This document shows, in pieces, positions 21,396-34,065 of a DNA stretch of 64,000 nucleotides; positions within the stretch are counted from its first letter, which is position 1, and every line of letters starts with the position of its first letter. Source of the stretch: Pithys albifrons albifrons (lineage: Eukaryota > Chordata > Aves > Passeriformes > Thamnophilidae); NCBI RefSeq assembly GCF_047495875.1, contig NC_092460.1, positions 2,976,001 to 3,040,000 on the forward strand. The letters run 5' to 3'. The notes under the pieces were generated by a model. It ran no database searches, had not been told where the DNA came from, and worked only from the letters and a program-made list of their open reading frames with translations. A program made the position numbers and the translations under genes.

Positions 21396-22085
21396 TGAGC
21401 TCCAGGGGCTGGGAGGGCTTTTCCAAGATGGGCATCGGGCACAGGGTGGGCTCCAGAAGCTGGGAAGGCTTTTTCAAGGTGGGCATCGGGCACAGGGTGG
21501 GCTCCAGGAGCTGGCAGGGCTTTTCCAAAGTGGGCATCAGGCACAGGGTGGGCTCCAGGAGCTGGCAGGGCTTTTCCAAAGTGGGGATTGGGCACAGGGT
21601 GAGCTCCAGGGGCTGGGAGGGCTTTTCCAAGGTGGGCATTGGGCACAGGGTGGGCTCCATGGGCTGGGAGGACTTTTCCAAGGTGGGCATCAGGCACAGG
21701 GTGAGCTCCAGGAGCTGGCAGGGCTTTTCCAAGGTGGGCATCGGGCACAGGGTGGGCTCCAGGGACTGGCAGGGCTTTTCCAAAGTGGGGATCGGACACA
21801 GGGTGGGCTCCAGGTGCTGGGAGGGCTTTTCCAAGGTGGACATTGAGCACAGGGTGGGCTCCATGGGCTGGGAGGGCTTTGCCAAGGTGGGTACCGCGCA
21901 CAGGGTGGGCTCCGTGGGCTGGGAGGGCTTTTCCAAGGTGGGCATCGGGCACAGGGTGGGCTCCAGGGCCTGGCAGGGCTTTTCCAAGGTGGGCATTGGG
22001 CACAGGGTGGGCTCCATGGGCTGGGAGGGCTTTTCCAAGGTGGGCATTGGGCACAGGGTGGGCTCCGTGGGCTGAAAAGACTTTT
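21375..22085 (+). repeat. 51-bp minisatellite derived from a CR1 tail (~14 units)
   Basis: Unit GGCTTTTCCAAGGTGGGCAT then CGGGCACAGGGTGGGCTCCA and GGAGCTGGCAG. The GGGCATCGGGCACAGGGTGG and TTTTCCAA parts match the 3' UTR of a CR1 type seen intact at 15,185-15,345. The 51-bp period is divisible by three, so every frame repeats every 17 residues (for example 274 codons, plus, 21251-22075); these are not genes. Confidence 0.93.
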
Positions 22086-22100
22086 CCAACCTTGCCCTTG

Positions 22101-23769
22101 TGTAGGGCCATGTTTTGCAAAGTGCTTCAGATGCTTCCTATTCCCTCTGCAGACCCCTCTCTGGGCTGACACTGGGGCAAGCAGAAGGCCATCTCCTGGT
22201 GGCACTGCCATTCCCTGTGATCCATGTTTCCCATCATTTTCCTGAAGTTGCTGCAGCTTCTCTAACACTGACTAATACCATTTGTTTTCACCGTTTGGAC
22301 TTTGCCTTGTGTGTTGATGTTCCTTCAAGTCCCCAGTGACTCTGCATCATTATTTTATTTCTCTGGTCAACAGATAACTTTTCTCAGAGCTTTTGGAAAC
22401 CAAATGTCAGTAGGTGCCACCTTGTGCTGTTCAACAGAGTCCTATAAAAGTCACTTATGGTACTTCAGGAGACCTTCTTGCCTCTCCTTCCTCATCCATT
22501 TTGCATTTTCTGTGTTACTTGTCACTGTCACAATGCAAGAAGTTGTAAGTAATTTCTTTTCTGATGCTGAGCATTAATCCTTGAATTAATAAACAGGGGA
22601 AGGATGTGCAATTGCTGCCAACCTGCCTTAGGACACCCTGCTCCACTTATTCCTCAATTTGCTGCAATCCTGCTCCACTTGTACTCTGAATTCCACGGGG
22701 AATATCATTTATTAGACTCTTTTCCCAGACGCTCTTCCCCCGAGCTTCAGCTTTGTACCAATTTTACTTCAGAAAACAAGAGTTTTCTGGGGGAAAACTG
22801 GGAGAAAGGAGTCACTTCTGGCACCCTTCAGCCTTCCAATTTTCTGCTTTTTGGTAAAATTGCTGTTCTAGTGCATAGGATTCCTTCCATCTCATTCACA
22901 TGCAGTGCTGGCAGCCCTGGCTGCCCAACCTGAGGCTCCTGCCTGCACTCTCTGGGGCAGAATACTAATGGTCCCCTTTACATCCCAATTAATTAATGCA
23001 AAAAAGGTGTTAAGATAAAGTGTATGCAAAAGCTGAGAAGTCTGTAGTTTTTAAACTTCCCATGTTCCCAGAGAAAAATCAAATGTTGCTGTGTAAGATG
23101 AGAATTACCTCTGAAAAACCTGAGAATCCATTATTTTATCTTGATTTTTCATGTACTGGAGAAGGGGACTGATGCTTAGAGTGAAAGTAAATTAAAGTCA
23201 AATGTGTAAATATTAAAGCTAATGAAAATTGTAAATTATTTTAAGCCTTTGCACCTGTATTTGTGTTTGAATATCTAAATAATAAGGGCTTAATATCCAC
23301 TCTGGGCCACAGTCTTAGCTCCTCTCTAAGGCCAGACCTTGTCAATCTGTTTTTCTCAAAACAGAGAGGTCTGACCACCCCATTTAGAGAAAATAAACAA
23401 GGAAAAGAGAGAAAAGTGCTCAGAAATCTGCTGTGGTGGGATGGGATTCCCTGAATCTTCTCCTGTGCTGGGGCAAACAGAGGGTGATGTGAATGGGCAC
23501 GAAATAAAAGGAGATTTTGATGATAATTGGAGCAGGTTCTTATCCAGATTCTGCAGTAAAACTTCACACCTGAAATACCCACTTGGGTATTTTATTCTGC
23601 CTTTTATTTTTGTAGACAGCAGTACCATGGAGTTGTCTTTTCTGTACTTCTCTAACTTGCTCAGACTTCTGGAGTGCAACAAGGTGGGCAGGAGGGGGAA
23701 AGAGTTTGTTGGGTTGGGTTGGATTAAAGCAGCAGGTCTGCCCAGAGGTGGTTTGGAGAAACCTTTCAT
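22101..23769. other. Unassigned non-coding sequence
   Basis: AT-rich, repeat-poor. Open frames of up to 137 codons (23356-23769, minus) show no recognisable family. Confidence 0.5.
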
Positions 23770-24640
23770 GGAATCATAGAATGGATTGGGTTGGAAAAGA
23801 CCTCCAAGATCATCGAGTCCAACCCTTGGTCCAGCTCCAGTCCCTTTACCAGATCATGGCACTCAGTGCCACGGCCAAGCTCAGGTTAAAAACCTCCAGG
23901 GATGGGGAATCCACCCCCTCTCTGGGCAGCCCATTCCAATCCCTGAGCACTCTCTCTGCAAAGAATTTTTTTCTGCTCTCCAACTTCAATTTCCCCTGGC
24001 AGAGCTTGAGCCCATCGTGCCCCCTTGTCCTATTGCTGAGTGCCTGGGAGAAGAGACCAACCCCCACCTGGCCAGAACTTCCCTTCAGGCAGTTCCAGAC
24101 AGTGCTGAGGTCACCTCTGAGCCTCCTCTTCTCCAGGCTGAACACCCCCAGCTCCCTCAGCCTCTCCCCACAGCACTTGTGCTCCAGTCCCTTCTCCAGC
24201 CTTGTTGCTCTTCTCAGTTGGATTGGAAGAGACCTCTGAGATCATCAAGTCCAACCCTTGATCCAACCCCACTGTGATCACCAGCCCAGGGCACTCTGTG
24301 CCCAGGGCTGGTGATCACAGTGAGGTTGGATCAAGACATGTTGGATTCTCTGTCCCTGGAGGTGTTTAAGAGGACACTCAGTGCCACATCCAGTCCCTTC
24401 TCCAGCCTCGTTGCTCTTCTCTGGCCCCTCTCCAGCCCCTCAATCTCTTTCCTCAACTGAGGGGCCCAGAACTGAACACAACACTCAAGGTGTGGCCTCC
24501 CCAAGGCAGAGTCCAGGGGAAGGGTCACTGCCCTGGGCCTGCTGGCCACGCTAGTTTGGATCCAGGCCAGGATCCCCTTGGCCTTCTTGGCCACCTGGGC
24601 ACACTGGTGGCTCCTGTTGAGCTTCCTGTCAATTAGTACT
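23770..24640 (-). mobile_element. CR1 LINE 3' fragment C, composite (fold-back insertion)
   Basis: Antisense CR1: tail GAATCATAGAATGGATTGGG, downstream ORF2 part ending FNLSLAVAL, palindrome 24257-24335 (two mismatches), upstream ORF2 part to the 5' truncation at the GTACTAATTGACAGG junction. The upstream frame (24331-24669) ends at the palindrome as in A and B. The flanks differ from those of all other copies, which argues for separate retrotransposition rather than segmental duplication. Confidence 0.92.
24257..24335 (-). repeat. 79-bp palindrome of CR1 copy C
   Basis: 38-bp arms 24257-24294 and 24298-24335, loop 3 nt, two mispairs. Boundaries are identical to the other composite copies. 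Confidence 0.88.
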
Positions 24641-25451
24641 CTGGTGCCAGTCCCCAAACCTGAGTGCATCCATCTTTTTGTGACTGTCCCTCACAAGTTC
24701 TGGCAGTTAAGAGCCAGAAACCCAATTTCCATGGGATTCTTCCATGATCCTTTTAATGTCAGCTTGTCCTGCCTGTTGTGAGCCCAGTCCTGCTGTTTAA
24801 ATACAGTCAGCAGGTTTCTGTATTTGCTTTTCTGGAGGTTATAAACCAACCTCCCAAAAAAGCACAAATCAAACTAAACAAACAAACAAATAAAACCCCC
24901 ACTCATGACTGAAAAAATTATTTCATTTGCATTAGGAATCTGAAGGGCAGATGATGCTTTGATTCCCAGGATGTACAGGCTGAAACTTGCTGAGGAATTG
25001 AAAATGTGTAGGGATGGATCCCTCACCAATAAGATATTCAACCAAACATCTGTTTCTCTGATCTCCATCTGGAGAAGGAGTGCAAGGAAAAGGTAATTTT
25101 TGATTATGGAGACACAGACTGGGGAGTGTTAAAAATTAAACTAATAGGGACAATCATGAAAATACCCTTGACCGGGTAAATGACTCAGGATTGTAGTTAT
25201 TAGTCAGGTATTAGGAATTAAAATCTATATATGCTGCACCAAATCATAGTTCCCACAGAGAGAGATGGAAAGTGGATTAAAATGAGAAAATATATTCATT
25301 TTTCCCCCAGGATTTTTGCATCCTTTAAAGATTTGTATCTCACTGCTCAGCCCATTTCAGCCCTGGAAGAAAATGTGGGGTGGAAACTTAAAACCAAATC
25401 TGTCTCCATGTGAAAGAAGGAAAGGGGAAAAAAAGAAATATCATCAGAAAC
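24641..25451. other. Unassigned non-coding sequence
   Basis: A short (CAAA)n-like stretch lies at about 24,872-24,893. No exon or transposon recognised. Confidence 0.45.
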
Positions 25452-26192
25452 TGTAGGGATAAGAGAAGGGGGAATGGCTTCCCACTGCCAGAGGGGAGGT
25501 TAGATGGGATATTGGGAAGGAAAAGATTAGGAATAGAATAGATATTAGGAGTAAACCCTCCCTGGGAGGGTGGGCAGGCCCTGGCACAGGTGCCCAGAGA
25601 AGCTGTGGCTGCCCCAGCCCTGGGAGTGTCCCAGGCCAGGCTGGACAGGGCTTGGAGCAACCTGGGCTGGTGGGAGGTGTCCCTGCCCATGGCAGGGGTG
25701 GGATGGGATGGGCTTTAAGGTCCTTCCAACCCAAACCATTCCATGATTCTGTGATTTAACCCCATCCCTGGGAGTGTCCAAGGCCAGGTTGGACAGGGCT
25801 TGGAGCAGCCTGGGCTGGTGGGAGGTGTCCCTGCCCATGGCAGGGGTGGGACTGGATGGGCTTTTTGTTCCTTCCAACCCAAACCGTTCTATGATTCTGT
25901 GATTTAACCCCAGCCCTGGAGTGTCCCAGGCCAGGCTGGACAGGGCTTGGAGCGCCCTGGGCTGGTGGGAGGTGCCCCTGCCCATGGCAGGGGATGGGAT
26001 GGGATGATCTTTAAGGTCCTTCCAACCCAAGCTACTCTATGATTCTGTGATTTAACCCCATCCAGGGGAGTGTCCCAGGCCAGATTGGACAGGGCTTGGT
26101 GGGAGGTGGGAGGTGTCCCTGCCCACGGCAGGGGTGGGATGGGATGGTCTTTAAGGTCCTTCCAACCCAAGCCATTCTTTGACTTTATGATG
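25452..26192 (+). mobile_element. CR1 with tandem 3' tails (locus T2)
   Basis: Sense CR1 body (GAAGGGGGAATGGCTTCCC, TAGATGGGATATTGGGAAGG) followed by four tails. The junction GATTCTGTGATTTAACCCCA occurs at about 25,746, 25,894 and 26,042, spacing 148 bp. The third and fourth tails are slightly shortened and diverged. The first junction is identical to those of T1 and T4. Confidence 0.9.
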
Positions 26193-26379
26193 TTACTGTT
26201 AGAAAATATACAAAAGTGACCTCACAAGTGTTTGTTATGACTCTGTTTCCTTCACTTCAAGCCTGGTGTTGATGCCAGTGGGATTAGATCAGTGGGAGAA
26301 GGAATTTCCCAGCTCTTTGTGCAGCTCCCCAGGCCCATTTTTGAGCATCTCTGCCTTTAACAGCCTTTGATCTAATTGA
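26193..26379. other. Unassigned flank
   Basis: No recognised feature. Confidence 0.4.
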
Positions 26380-27110
26380 AAATATAAACAGTGGAGTGTC
26401 CAATGGTACGACACTCACTGTAATATTGGCTATTCTTTCAGGTAACCAGTAGATAAAATCCACTTATTAAAAATGTATACAAGGGGAGAATTTCATAGCT
26501 CTGGCTTTAGTGCAGAAAATGTGGTTATTTGGGCATCTCAAAAGCTGTAAAACTATACCTGGGTTTTTACAACACCGAGTGAGCTCGGGTGAACTAAAAC
26601 ACAACATTTTCCTGCACCCTTCTGTGGATTATGGTTGAAGACATCTTTCATTTGGGTTATTATTTTTTTAATTTCAAATGGCAAACAGAAAATACTCCTC
26701 TCTCTGGCTGTAGATGAATGTAATGAGGGATATAATATTCAGCCAGGGATCGTCTGTGCAGAGTCACTCACGAGATGCTTTGGGTAGAAATACCCTCGTG
26801 TTTTGACACACTGATTTCTTGTTTTCTGACAGTGCTATAATTTGCTTTAAGAATTGTTTCAGTCGTTTCCCAAATATTTCTCATGCAGCACTGGGAAGAA
26901 ATAATTGGATTTTGTAAACTTGTACCAACTCCCATTACGATGAAAAAGAGCTCTCTTTATGTAATGCCATCAACTTCCTCCTCAAAGATCAGCTTAATTA
27001 AAACTACTCTCTTAAAACAGACCATCACTTATGATTATTATGAAATTAAATGTAAACTGGCTAATGCAGGTTAGTTTTTGTATAATAAATGATAATTTCT
27101 TGTTGCTGTT
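26380..27110. other. Repeat-free block, candidate conserved non-coding DNA
   Basis: About 730 bp without CR1 or tandem repeats, with balanced AT-rich complexity, scattered CpG (ATGGTACGACACTC, CAGTCGTTTCCC) and homeodomain-type cores (TAATTGG, CTTAATTAAA). It stands out only by texture against its repeat-filled surroundings. Function is not shown; a cross-species alignment would decide. Confidence 0.25.
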
Positions 27111-27914
27111 GGCCCTTGGAACTGTAATAAGAAGTGTTGCAACCAAGGATCAGCCTTGGTTTGTTTTGTAACCCCTGATGTATTTTAGGGGTGCACAAAA
27201 ACCTACAAGGATAAATCTGGCAAAGGCAACAGCTCAGGGAAAGGCAAATCTCAACTCAGGAAGGGTTTTATTCTGGCAGATTTCCCCCAAATTGTAGGAG
27301 AAACCTATTGGAAGTTTGCTATGGATGTCAAGCAGCAAAGTTGGGAAAAGATCACAAAGATCAGCCTTTGACTGAGCACCAACATACCCATTAACCTGAT
27401 CACCAAGTGCATTTTTAGAATATTTCACACTTTTAGAATCCACTTGCAGAAGTGGATATTCCAGAAAGATACTGACCCACCTGCTTTTCATGGACTCCTT
27501 AAACCAACTGTATTTAGCCCATTCTATTTGACTCTTATTCCAACAATTCCCAGCAGTTTAACACCCCACCCTCTTCCCATAACAGCCATTTGTGGGAATC
27601 TTTGCAGGGAGAGTCCTTCCCAAATCTTTATGCATCTTTTGACTGCGCAAAGGGTTTTAGCAGACTATTAAAAGTAAATTATGCAGGCTTGGTGCCACAC
27701 AATCAAATCTCTGCTTGTTAAGCATTTAGTGCCAGTGATCAACCCCCCCTAAATGTCAGCGAGGGCAGAGCTTTGCTGTGTCACCTGAAGGAAGGAAAAG
27801 CTGCTCTGGTGGCTGATGTGCATTTTCATGGGCTGAAGTGCTCTGAATAAAACAACTGGGGAAAATACTCAGAAATTGTGCAGTTGCAACCATGAGGCAA
27901 AACCTTTGTGAGGA
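27111..27914. other. Unassigned non-coding sequence
   Basis: No exon or repeat recognised. Confidence 0.45.
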
Positions 27915-27966
27915 AAGGTTGGACTTGGTGAGCTTGGTGGTCTTTTTCAATCTTAATGATTCCATG
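27915..27966 (+). mobile_element. Very short CR1 tail scrap
   Basis: GGTTGGACTTGGTGAGCTTG then GGTGGTCTTTTTCAATCTTA and ATGATTCCATGA: terminal ~50 bp of a diverged CR1. Confidence 0.6.
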
Positions 27967-28206
27967 AAATGAGAGGATTTGGGGCCTTTTATAGGAGATT
28001 TTCTAATCCAGGGTTGATTCTTGACCCTTCCTTTTGATTTCAACATGGAGCATGGAAACCCAGAGATCCCCATCCTTGAACAGACTGTCACTGCTGTTCT
28101 AAAAAGTTGGGTCCCAGATTTCCCTGATTTCATGAAATTTTACATTTGAAAGGAGTCAATCCTGCACCTGGTCTCTCAAAAAAGAACTTGCAACTTCAGC
28201 ATGAAA

Positions 28207-28336
28207 AGTTGAAGAGCCCCTGGATGGGGCTCTGAGCAACCTGGTCTAGTGGAAGGTGTTCCTGTCCATGTGGAGGGGTGGAACTGGATGGTCTCTGAGG
28301 TCCCTTCCCACCCAAACCATTCTATCACTCCATGAA
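28207..28336 (+). mobile_element. CR1 3' tail fragment
   Basis: GAGCAACCTGGTCTAGTGG, AAGGTGTTCCTGTCCATG and CACCCAAACCATTCTATCAC in CR1 sense order. A diverged single tail. Confidence 0.82.
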
Positions 28337-30255
28337 ATGGCACAAAGAATTATTACCCACAATTAAACCCAACACATTGATTAACTTTTATCAGTGCAAT
28401 GAGTCCTGGACAAGATCTCCCAGCCAACTTCTTCAAGAGAAGACGGGACTGATTTACCAGGAACTCTTTCTACACAGAGATCTGTATATTATGTTTAGTT
28501 GTACCCCTCTCCTCAACACCACTTATTTCAACTTGCTCATGGGAATTGTTACACCATTTTTTCTCCTCTTGGTGCATAAACTGTAGTGAAAAAACAAACC
28601 AACACCTCCAATTAACTTCTCAGTAGCTCATTTTAATTCTGTCTTGTGCTGTGAGAGGGCTGATAACCTAAATCAGCCTGATTCTTATTTCAGCCAGTAA
28701 ACAGCATAGATTGTGTTCTACACATCTCTGTAACAGCTCCTGCCTGATCCTTTAGGCTGTGAATTCCTCTAATAATTTATTTATTAATGCTACCCTTGTT
28801 GCAGCAACAGGGAGCAGAGAATGCCAGAATGGTGGAGTTCCAACCAGCTGAGTGATGCTTGCCATGGGACTCCACCAGGATGCCTTCCCCCCTTTCCTGG
28901 GCTGAGATGCCAAGTTCTCAGGAGCTGGGTGAGTTCCCAGGATCAAACACCCCACTCCTGAGGCAGCTGCTGTAGGTCCAGCCCTGCAGCTCTGGGGAGA
29001 ACCCAGCTGTAGGACACCACACTCAGAGGGAGCAGGGCTGGTTGTCTTGTGCCCTGAGCACTGCAGAGATGTTGGGTGGTGGTTTTCAACCACCATGGAA
29101 AAGCCCTTGGCAACCAGCTCTGCTCCTTGGGGACCATCCTGCTGGCAGGGAGCTGCCAGCTGTGCCCCTTGCACGCCAGTGACTTCTTATGAAAATGAAA
29201 CAGGGCTGGCAGGGGCTCCCCAGATGCCCAGGGCTTGATCTGACTTATGTCACTGCCAAGTCTGATGAATCAAGAGGTTTCAAGGTCAAAATACTGAATA
29301 AAAATTTGAACTCTGTGAGTCTCCTACACTGCCTTGGATTTTAAAATCTTGCATCAAGTGCCTTTTGGGATCATTGATAATGCTGTGGTCTTAGAGAGGT
29401 CAAGAGCACTTGTGAAATGTTGATTAAAAAGTTGATTAGTTGGCTGATTAGATGTGAGCTTTAGATGTGGATTATATTTAAGTATCAGCACTAGTTATGA
29501 GAAATTTATAGCACATACTGAGCATCTCAGTCATAGGAGCTAATGATATTTCAGTAATAAAACCTTCCTTTCAGGTGAGAGTCCTCAGCATTATGACAAA
29601 AGTTTAATCAAAGGATTTAAGACTCTTTCTTCTTGGTTTATAATCTTCACTTCTTTTTCCCTCTGGAAACCTTAAAAAGAACTGCAAGAAATATAAATTT
29701 TTAGGAAAGGAAATCAAGCTCCAGTTTTAATCCCAATAAAATTACTGAGAGCATTCCATAGTTTTCCTACATGAGGACATGAAAACACCTTGGGAGGGTA
29801 TTTATCTTCATGACATGAAACAGGGATCTTCCACAGCCTCAATTTATCTTCCACAGCCTCAGTTTAACAGGAGAAACTCATGAGATGCTTTCAAGTGCCT
29901 CTGACATGGCTCTTCTCTGCCCTGAACTTTGGTGCTTCCCACCACCACCAGACCCTGAAATCACCCAAATTCCATGGGGAGCTCAGAGTTCATCACTGAC
30001 ATTTCCCACCTTTTCAAAATTAAGACTTAATCATGTGCAGTTTTAAGGTTTCAACCTGCCTGTCCTTGAACAAACTGCACAAAACAAGGGGAAGAAATTT
30101 GGAGCTGCCCTTTGATGTTCACAGAGACAAATCCATGTCCTATTTCATATAAAACTTTAAAACAGCCCTTGGGCTGTTCTTCCAAAATGACAGAATGTGA
30201 CCAGGCAATGAACCACCAACATTCAGGTTTTCCACAGTGGTCTGTGAGAGCTCCA
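28337..30255. other. Unassigned non-coding sequence
   Basis: A 20-bp tandem duplication of CTTCCACAGCCTCA-type sequence lies at about 29,830-29,866. The open frame at 28752-29174 (140 codons, minus) has no recognisable family. Confidence 0.5.
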
Positions 30256-31181
30256 GTCTCATAGAATCATAGAATGGATTGGGTTGGAAAAGACCTCCAA
30301 GATCATCAAGTCCAACCCTTGGTCCAACTCCAGTCCCTTTACCAGATCATGGCACTCAGTGCCACGGCCAAGCTCAGGTTAAAAACCTCCAGGGATGGGG
30401 AATCCACCCCCTCTCTGGGCAGCCCATTCCAATGCCTGAGCACTCTCTCTGCAAAGAAGTTTTTTCTGCTCTCCAACTTCAATTTCCCCTGGCAGAGCTT
30501 GAGCCCATCGTGCCCCCTTGTCCTATTGCTGAGTGCCTGGGAGAAGAGACCAACCCCCACCTGGCCACAACTTCCCTTCAGGCAGTTCCAGACAGTGCTG
30601 AGGTCACCTCTGAGCCTCCTCTTCTCCAGGCTGAACACCCCCAGCTTCCTCAGCCTCTCCCCACAGCACTTGTGCTCCAGTCCCTTCTCCAGCCTCGTTG
30701 CTCTTCTCTTCTCAGTTGGATTGGAAGAGACCTCTGAGATCATCAAGTCCAACCCTTGATCCAACCCCTCTGTGATCACCAACCCAGGGCATGGAGTGCC
30801 CAGGGCTGGTGATCACAGTGAGGTTGGATCAAGGCCTGTTGGATTCTCTGTCCCTGGAGTTGTTTAAGAGGACACTCAGAGCCACATCCAGTCCCTTCTC
30901 CAGCCTCGTTGCTCTTCTCTGGCCCCGCTCCAGCCCCTCAATGTCCTTTCTGAACTGAGGGGCCCAGAACTGAACACAACACTCAAGGTGTGGCCTCCCC
31001 AAGGCAGAGTCCAGGGGAAGGGTCACTGCCCTGGGCCTGCTGGCCACGCTAGTTTGGATCCAGGCCAGGATCCCCTTGGCCTTCTTGGCCACCTGGGCAC
31101 ACTGGTGGCTCCTGTTGAGCTTCCTGTCCCTCAGTCCCCCCAGGTCCCTCTGCCTGGCTGCTCTCCAGCCACTCTGTGCCC
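30256..31181 (-). mobile_element. CR1 LINE 3' fragment D, composite (fold-back insertion)
   Basis: Antisense CR1 with tail ATCATAGAATCATAGAATGG, ORF2 end (FNLSLAVAL), the most diverged palindrome (30755-30833, five mispairs in 38) and an upstream ORF2 part whose 5' background is the GGACTGAGGGACAGG (GGLRDRKLN) type, unlike A-C. The extra AGAAG before the second 32-bp repeat is shared with copy A only. It therefore combines traits that are otherwise found in different copies. Confidence 0.92.
30755..30833 (-). repeat. 79-bp palindrome of CR1 copy D
   Basis: Arms 30755-30792 and 30796-30833 with five mismatches, suggesting that this is the oldest copy or one that was relaxed longest. Confidence 0.85.
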
Positions 31182-32275
31182 AAATCAAGATGCAATAATC
31201 AAGATGCAATTCCTGTGCCTGCTCTGAGCCCATGGATTAATTCCTCCCCCATAAAGACCAGGAGCTCTTTAAAATACCTGATGAATATTGAAGGAAACAC
31301 AGAGTGAAAGTTATAAGAGGTTCCCAGTAAACAATTTCCCACTGATGTTCAAGAGCTGATTTAGGTACAATCTGGTTTTTTGCTCCAGCAAAGCATCATT
31401 TCCCTCTCAATAACCTTAAATAATGTATATGCACATCAAAATGTCTGTTGCAATGTGGACTAACCACCCTGTTAGTGGAAATGGTGCACAGTGCTGAGTT
31501 TTGAGGACCTTGGGAGGGGGAAATCCATTTCAATTCTTTTACTGCAGGTCTAAATTTCCCTTTTTATTGTTGCAGTATCATATAACTTCATCACTTAGAA
31601 CCAAGTGCTCTGGTGTGCAACAGGAGCTGCATTTCCCTGCACTTGAAATTATAAACCACCTATAGCTGGGTGGGCTTTTGATTTTATTTCTGCCATAGGT
31701 ACTTTCCTCCATGCATAATTCATAGCTTTAAATGCAGTTACTGACAATTTTTTTGCAAGAGCACTTAATCCCCTCTCCACCTTAAAGGAGATATTTGATC
31801 TTTAGAAGGATTTGTTTCTTAAGACAACTACAGGGGTATTTAATTATTGCTGTTCCAAATCAAGCAAACTTCATAGACAACCTTTTTTGTTAACCACAGT
31901 GGATTTGCTTTTAATAGCATAAAAGAAATGCTGCTCATGATAAGACTCAAACTCTTCTATTTTAATCCTTTTCTGACCTTCTTGTCTCGTACAATCTTTG
32001 GTAACTGCACAAAAAATGGTGTTTCCTCAGTTTCTTCTTCTCTAATAAAATAAGAGCTACTTTTTTACCCAGATTACAGGGATTTGGAGCCCCAGCCTGC
32101 CAGATATTCCCATTCCTGATTGCCATTCAGGTGAGCAGGAACAAGGATGGTTTCAGTGTGTGCAGAGCCAGCCTGGCTTGGTGTAGATTCCAGGCAGACG
32201 AGTTTACCCTTCACTTTCCATGTGTAATTATGATTTACAAATAGCCTGAATCTGAGGCATGGATTAGGTAGGACA
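31182..32275. other. Unassigned AT-rich sequence
   Basis: No exon or repeat recognised. Confidence 0.45.
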
Positions 32276-32512
32276 GTGCTGGTTTGTTTTTTTTTCCCTT
32301 TATTATTTTTCTTTTGTTTTGTTTTTCTTTTGGTTTGGTTTAGTTTGTTTGTTTTGGTTTTTGTTGGGTTTTTTTTTTTTGATTTTTTTTGTTTGATTTT
32401 TTCCTTTTTTTTTCCTTTTTTTCTTTTTTTTTCTGTTTTTTTTTTTTTGCCTTTTTTGCCTTTTTTTCGTTTGTTTTTTTCTTTTTTTTTTTCTTTTACA
32501 GTCATTCCACGG
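32276..32512. repeat. T-rich low-complexity tract
   Basis: About 235 bp of T runs broken by G, C or short GTTT motifs. Stop-free frames on both strands (F-rich or K-rich) are by-products of composition. Confidence 0.9.
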
Positions 32513-32689
32513 AAAACGAGATAACTCCACTTCTTTTCTTGGAGTTCTTATTATGATCCATCAGCTAAAGACATTCCCTTGTCCTTTCCATGGATTCCTG
32601 ATTTAATCCATGAGTGATACACTCCTGATGCCCTGCCTGGCATGAGGTGAAACCCCTCAGGGACTATCAAGGTTGTGATTCTTCACCGC

Positions 32690-34060
32690 AGTTTATATTT
32701 AAAAATATAAATTTATAATTATAATTTATTTCAAATATAAAATTCAGAATTTAATTATTTATACTTTATCATTTCATTATTTATTATTTATAATTTAACT
32801 AATTCTATCTCATAATTAATTATTTATAATTTAGAATTTAACTATATTTTATAATTTGTTTATAATTTAGAATTTAATTATTTATAATTTATAATTTAAC
32901 TATATCTTATAATTTGCTTATAATTTATAATTTATAATTTATAATTTAACTATTTATATTTTATAACTTAATTGTTTACAATTTATAATTTATTTATTCA
33001 TCATTTAGAATTTAATTATTTATAATTTAGAATTTAACTATATTTTATAATTTGTTTATAATTTAGAATTTAATAATTTATAATTTAGAATTTAACTATT
33101 TATATTTTATAACTTAATTGTTTACAATTTATAATTTATTTATTTATCATTTAGAATTTAATTATTTATAGTTTAGAATTTAACTATATCTTATAATTTG
33201 TTTATAATTTATAATTTATAATTTATAATTTGTAATTTAACTATTTATATTTTATAACTTAATTGTTTACAATTTATAATTTATTTATTCATCATTTAGA
33301 ATTTAATTATTGAATTTAACTATATTTTATAATTTGTTTATAATTTAGAATTTAATTATTTATAATTTAGAATTTAACTATACTTTATAATTTGTTTATA
33401 ATTTAGAGTTTAATTATTTATAATGTAGAATTTAACTATTTATATTTTATATCTTAATTGTTTACAATTTACAATTTATTTATTCATCATTTAGAATTTA
33501 ATTATTTATAATTTAGAATTTAACTATATCTTATAATTTGTTTATAATTTAGAATTTAATAATTTATAATTTGTAATTTAACTATTTATATTTTATAACT
33601 TAATTGTTTACAATTTATAATTTATTTATTCATAATTTAGAATTTAATAATTTAGAATTTAGAATTTAACTGTTTATACTTTAGAATTTATTCATAATTT
33701 AGAATTTAATAATTTATAATTTAGAATTTAACTATTTATATTTTATAACTTAATTGTTTACAATTTATAATTTATTTATTTATCATTTAGAATTTAATTA
33801 TTTATAATTTAGAATTTAACTATTTATATTTTATATCTTAATTGTTTACAATTCATAATTTATTTATTCATAATTTAGAATTTAATAATTTAGAATTTAG
33901 AATTTAACTATTTATATTTTAGAATTTGTTTATAATTTAGAATTTTTTATAATTTAGAATTTAAATATTTATAATTTATAATTATAATTTATATTTTAGA
34001 AAATATAATTTATATTTTAGAAGATATAATTTATATTTTAGCCCCTCAAAACATTTATAT
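32690..34060. repeat. AT-rich tandem array (~1.4 kb)
   Basis: Short modules (TTATAATTTAGAATTTAA, CTATTTATATTTTATAACTT, AATTGTTTACAATTTATAAT) recur in a higher-order order. The AATTGTTTACAATTTATAA module alone returns at about 32,970, 33,117, 33,263, 33,457, 33,602, 33,752 and 33,840, so the higher-order period is roughly 90-195 bp. The array is nearly free of G and C. No gene is expected in it. Confidence 0.93.
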
Positions 34061-34065
34061 TGTCT

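Noticed and set aside
21251..22120. 274-277-codon open frames on both strands
   Set aside because: A 51-bp repeat open in several frames, derived from CR1 tail sequence; not coding.
32074..32530. Lysine-rich minus-strand frame resembling a basic nuclear protein
   Set aside because: Created by the T-rich tract; no unique flanking coding sequence.
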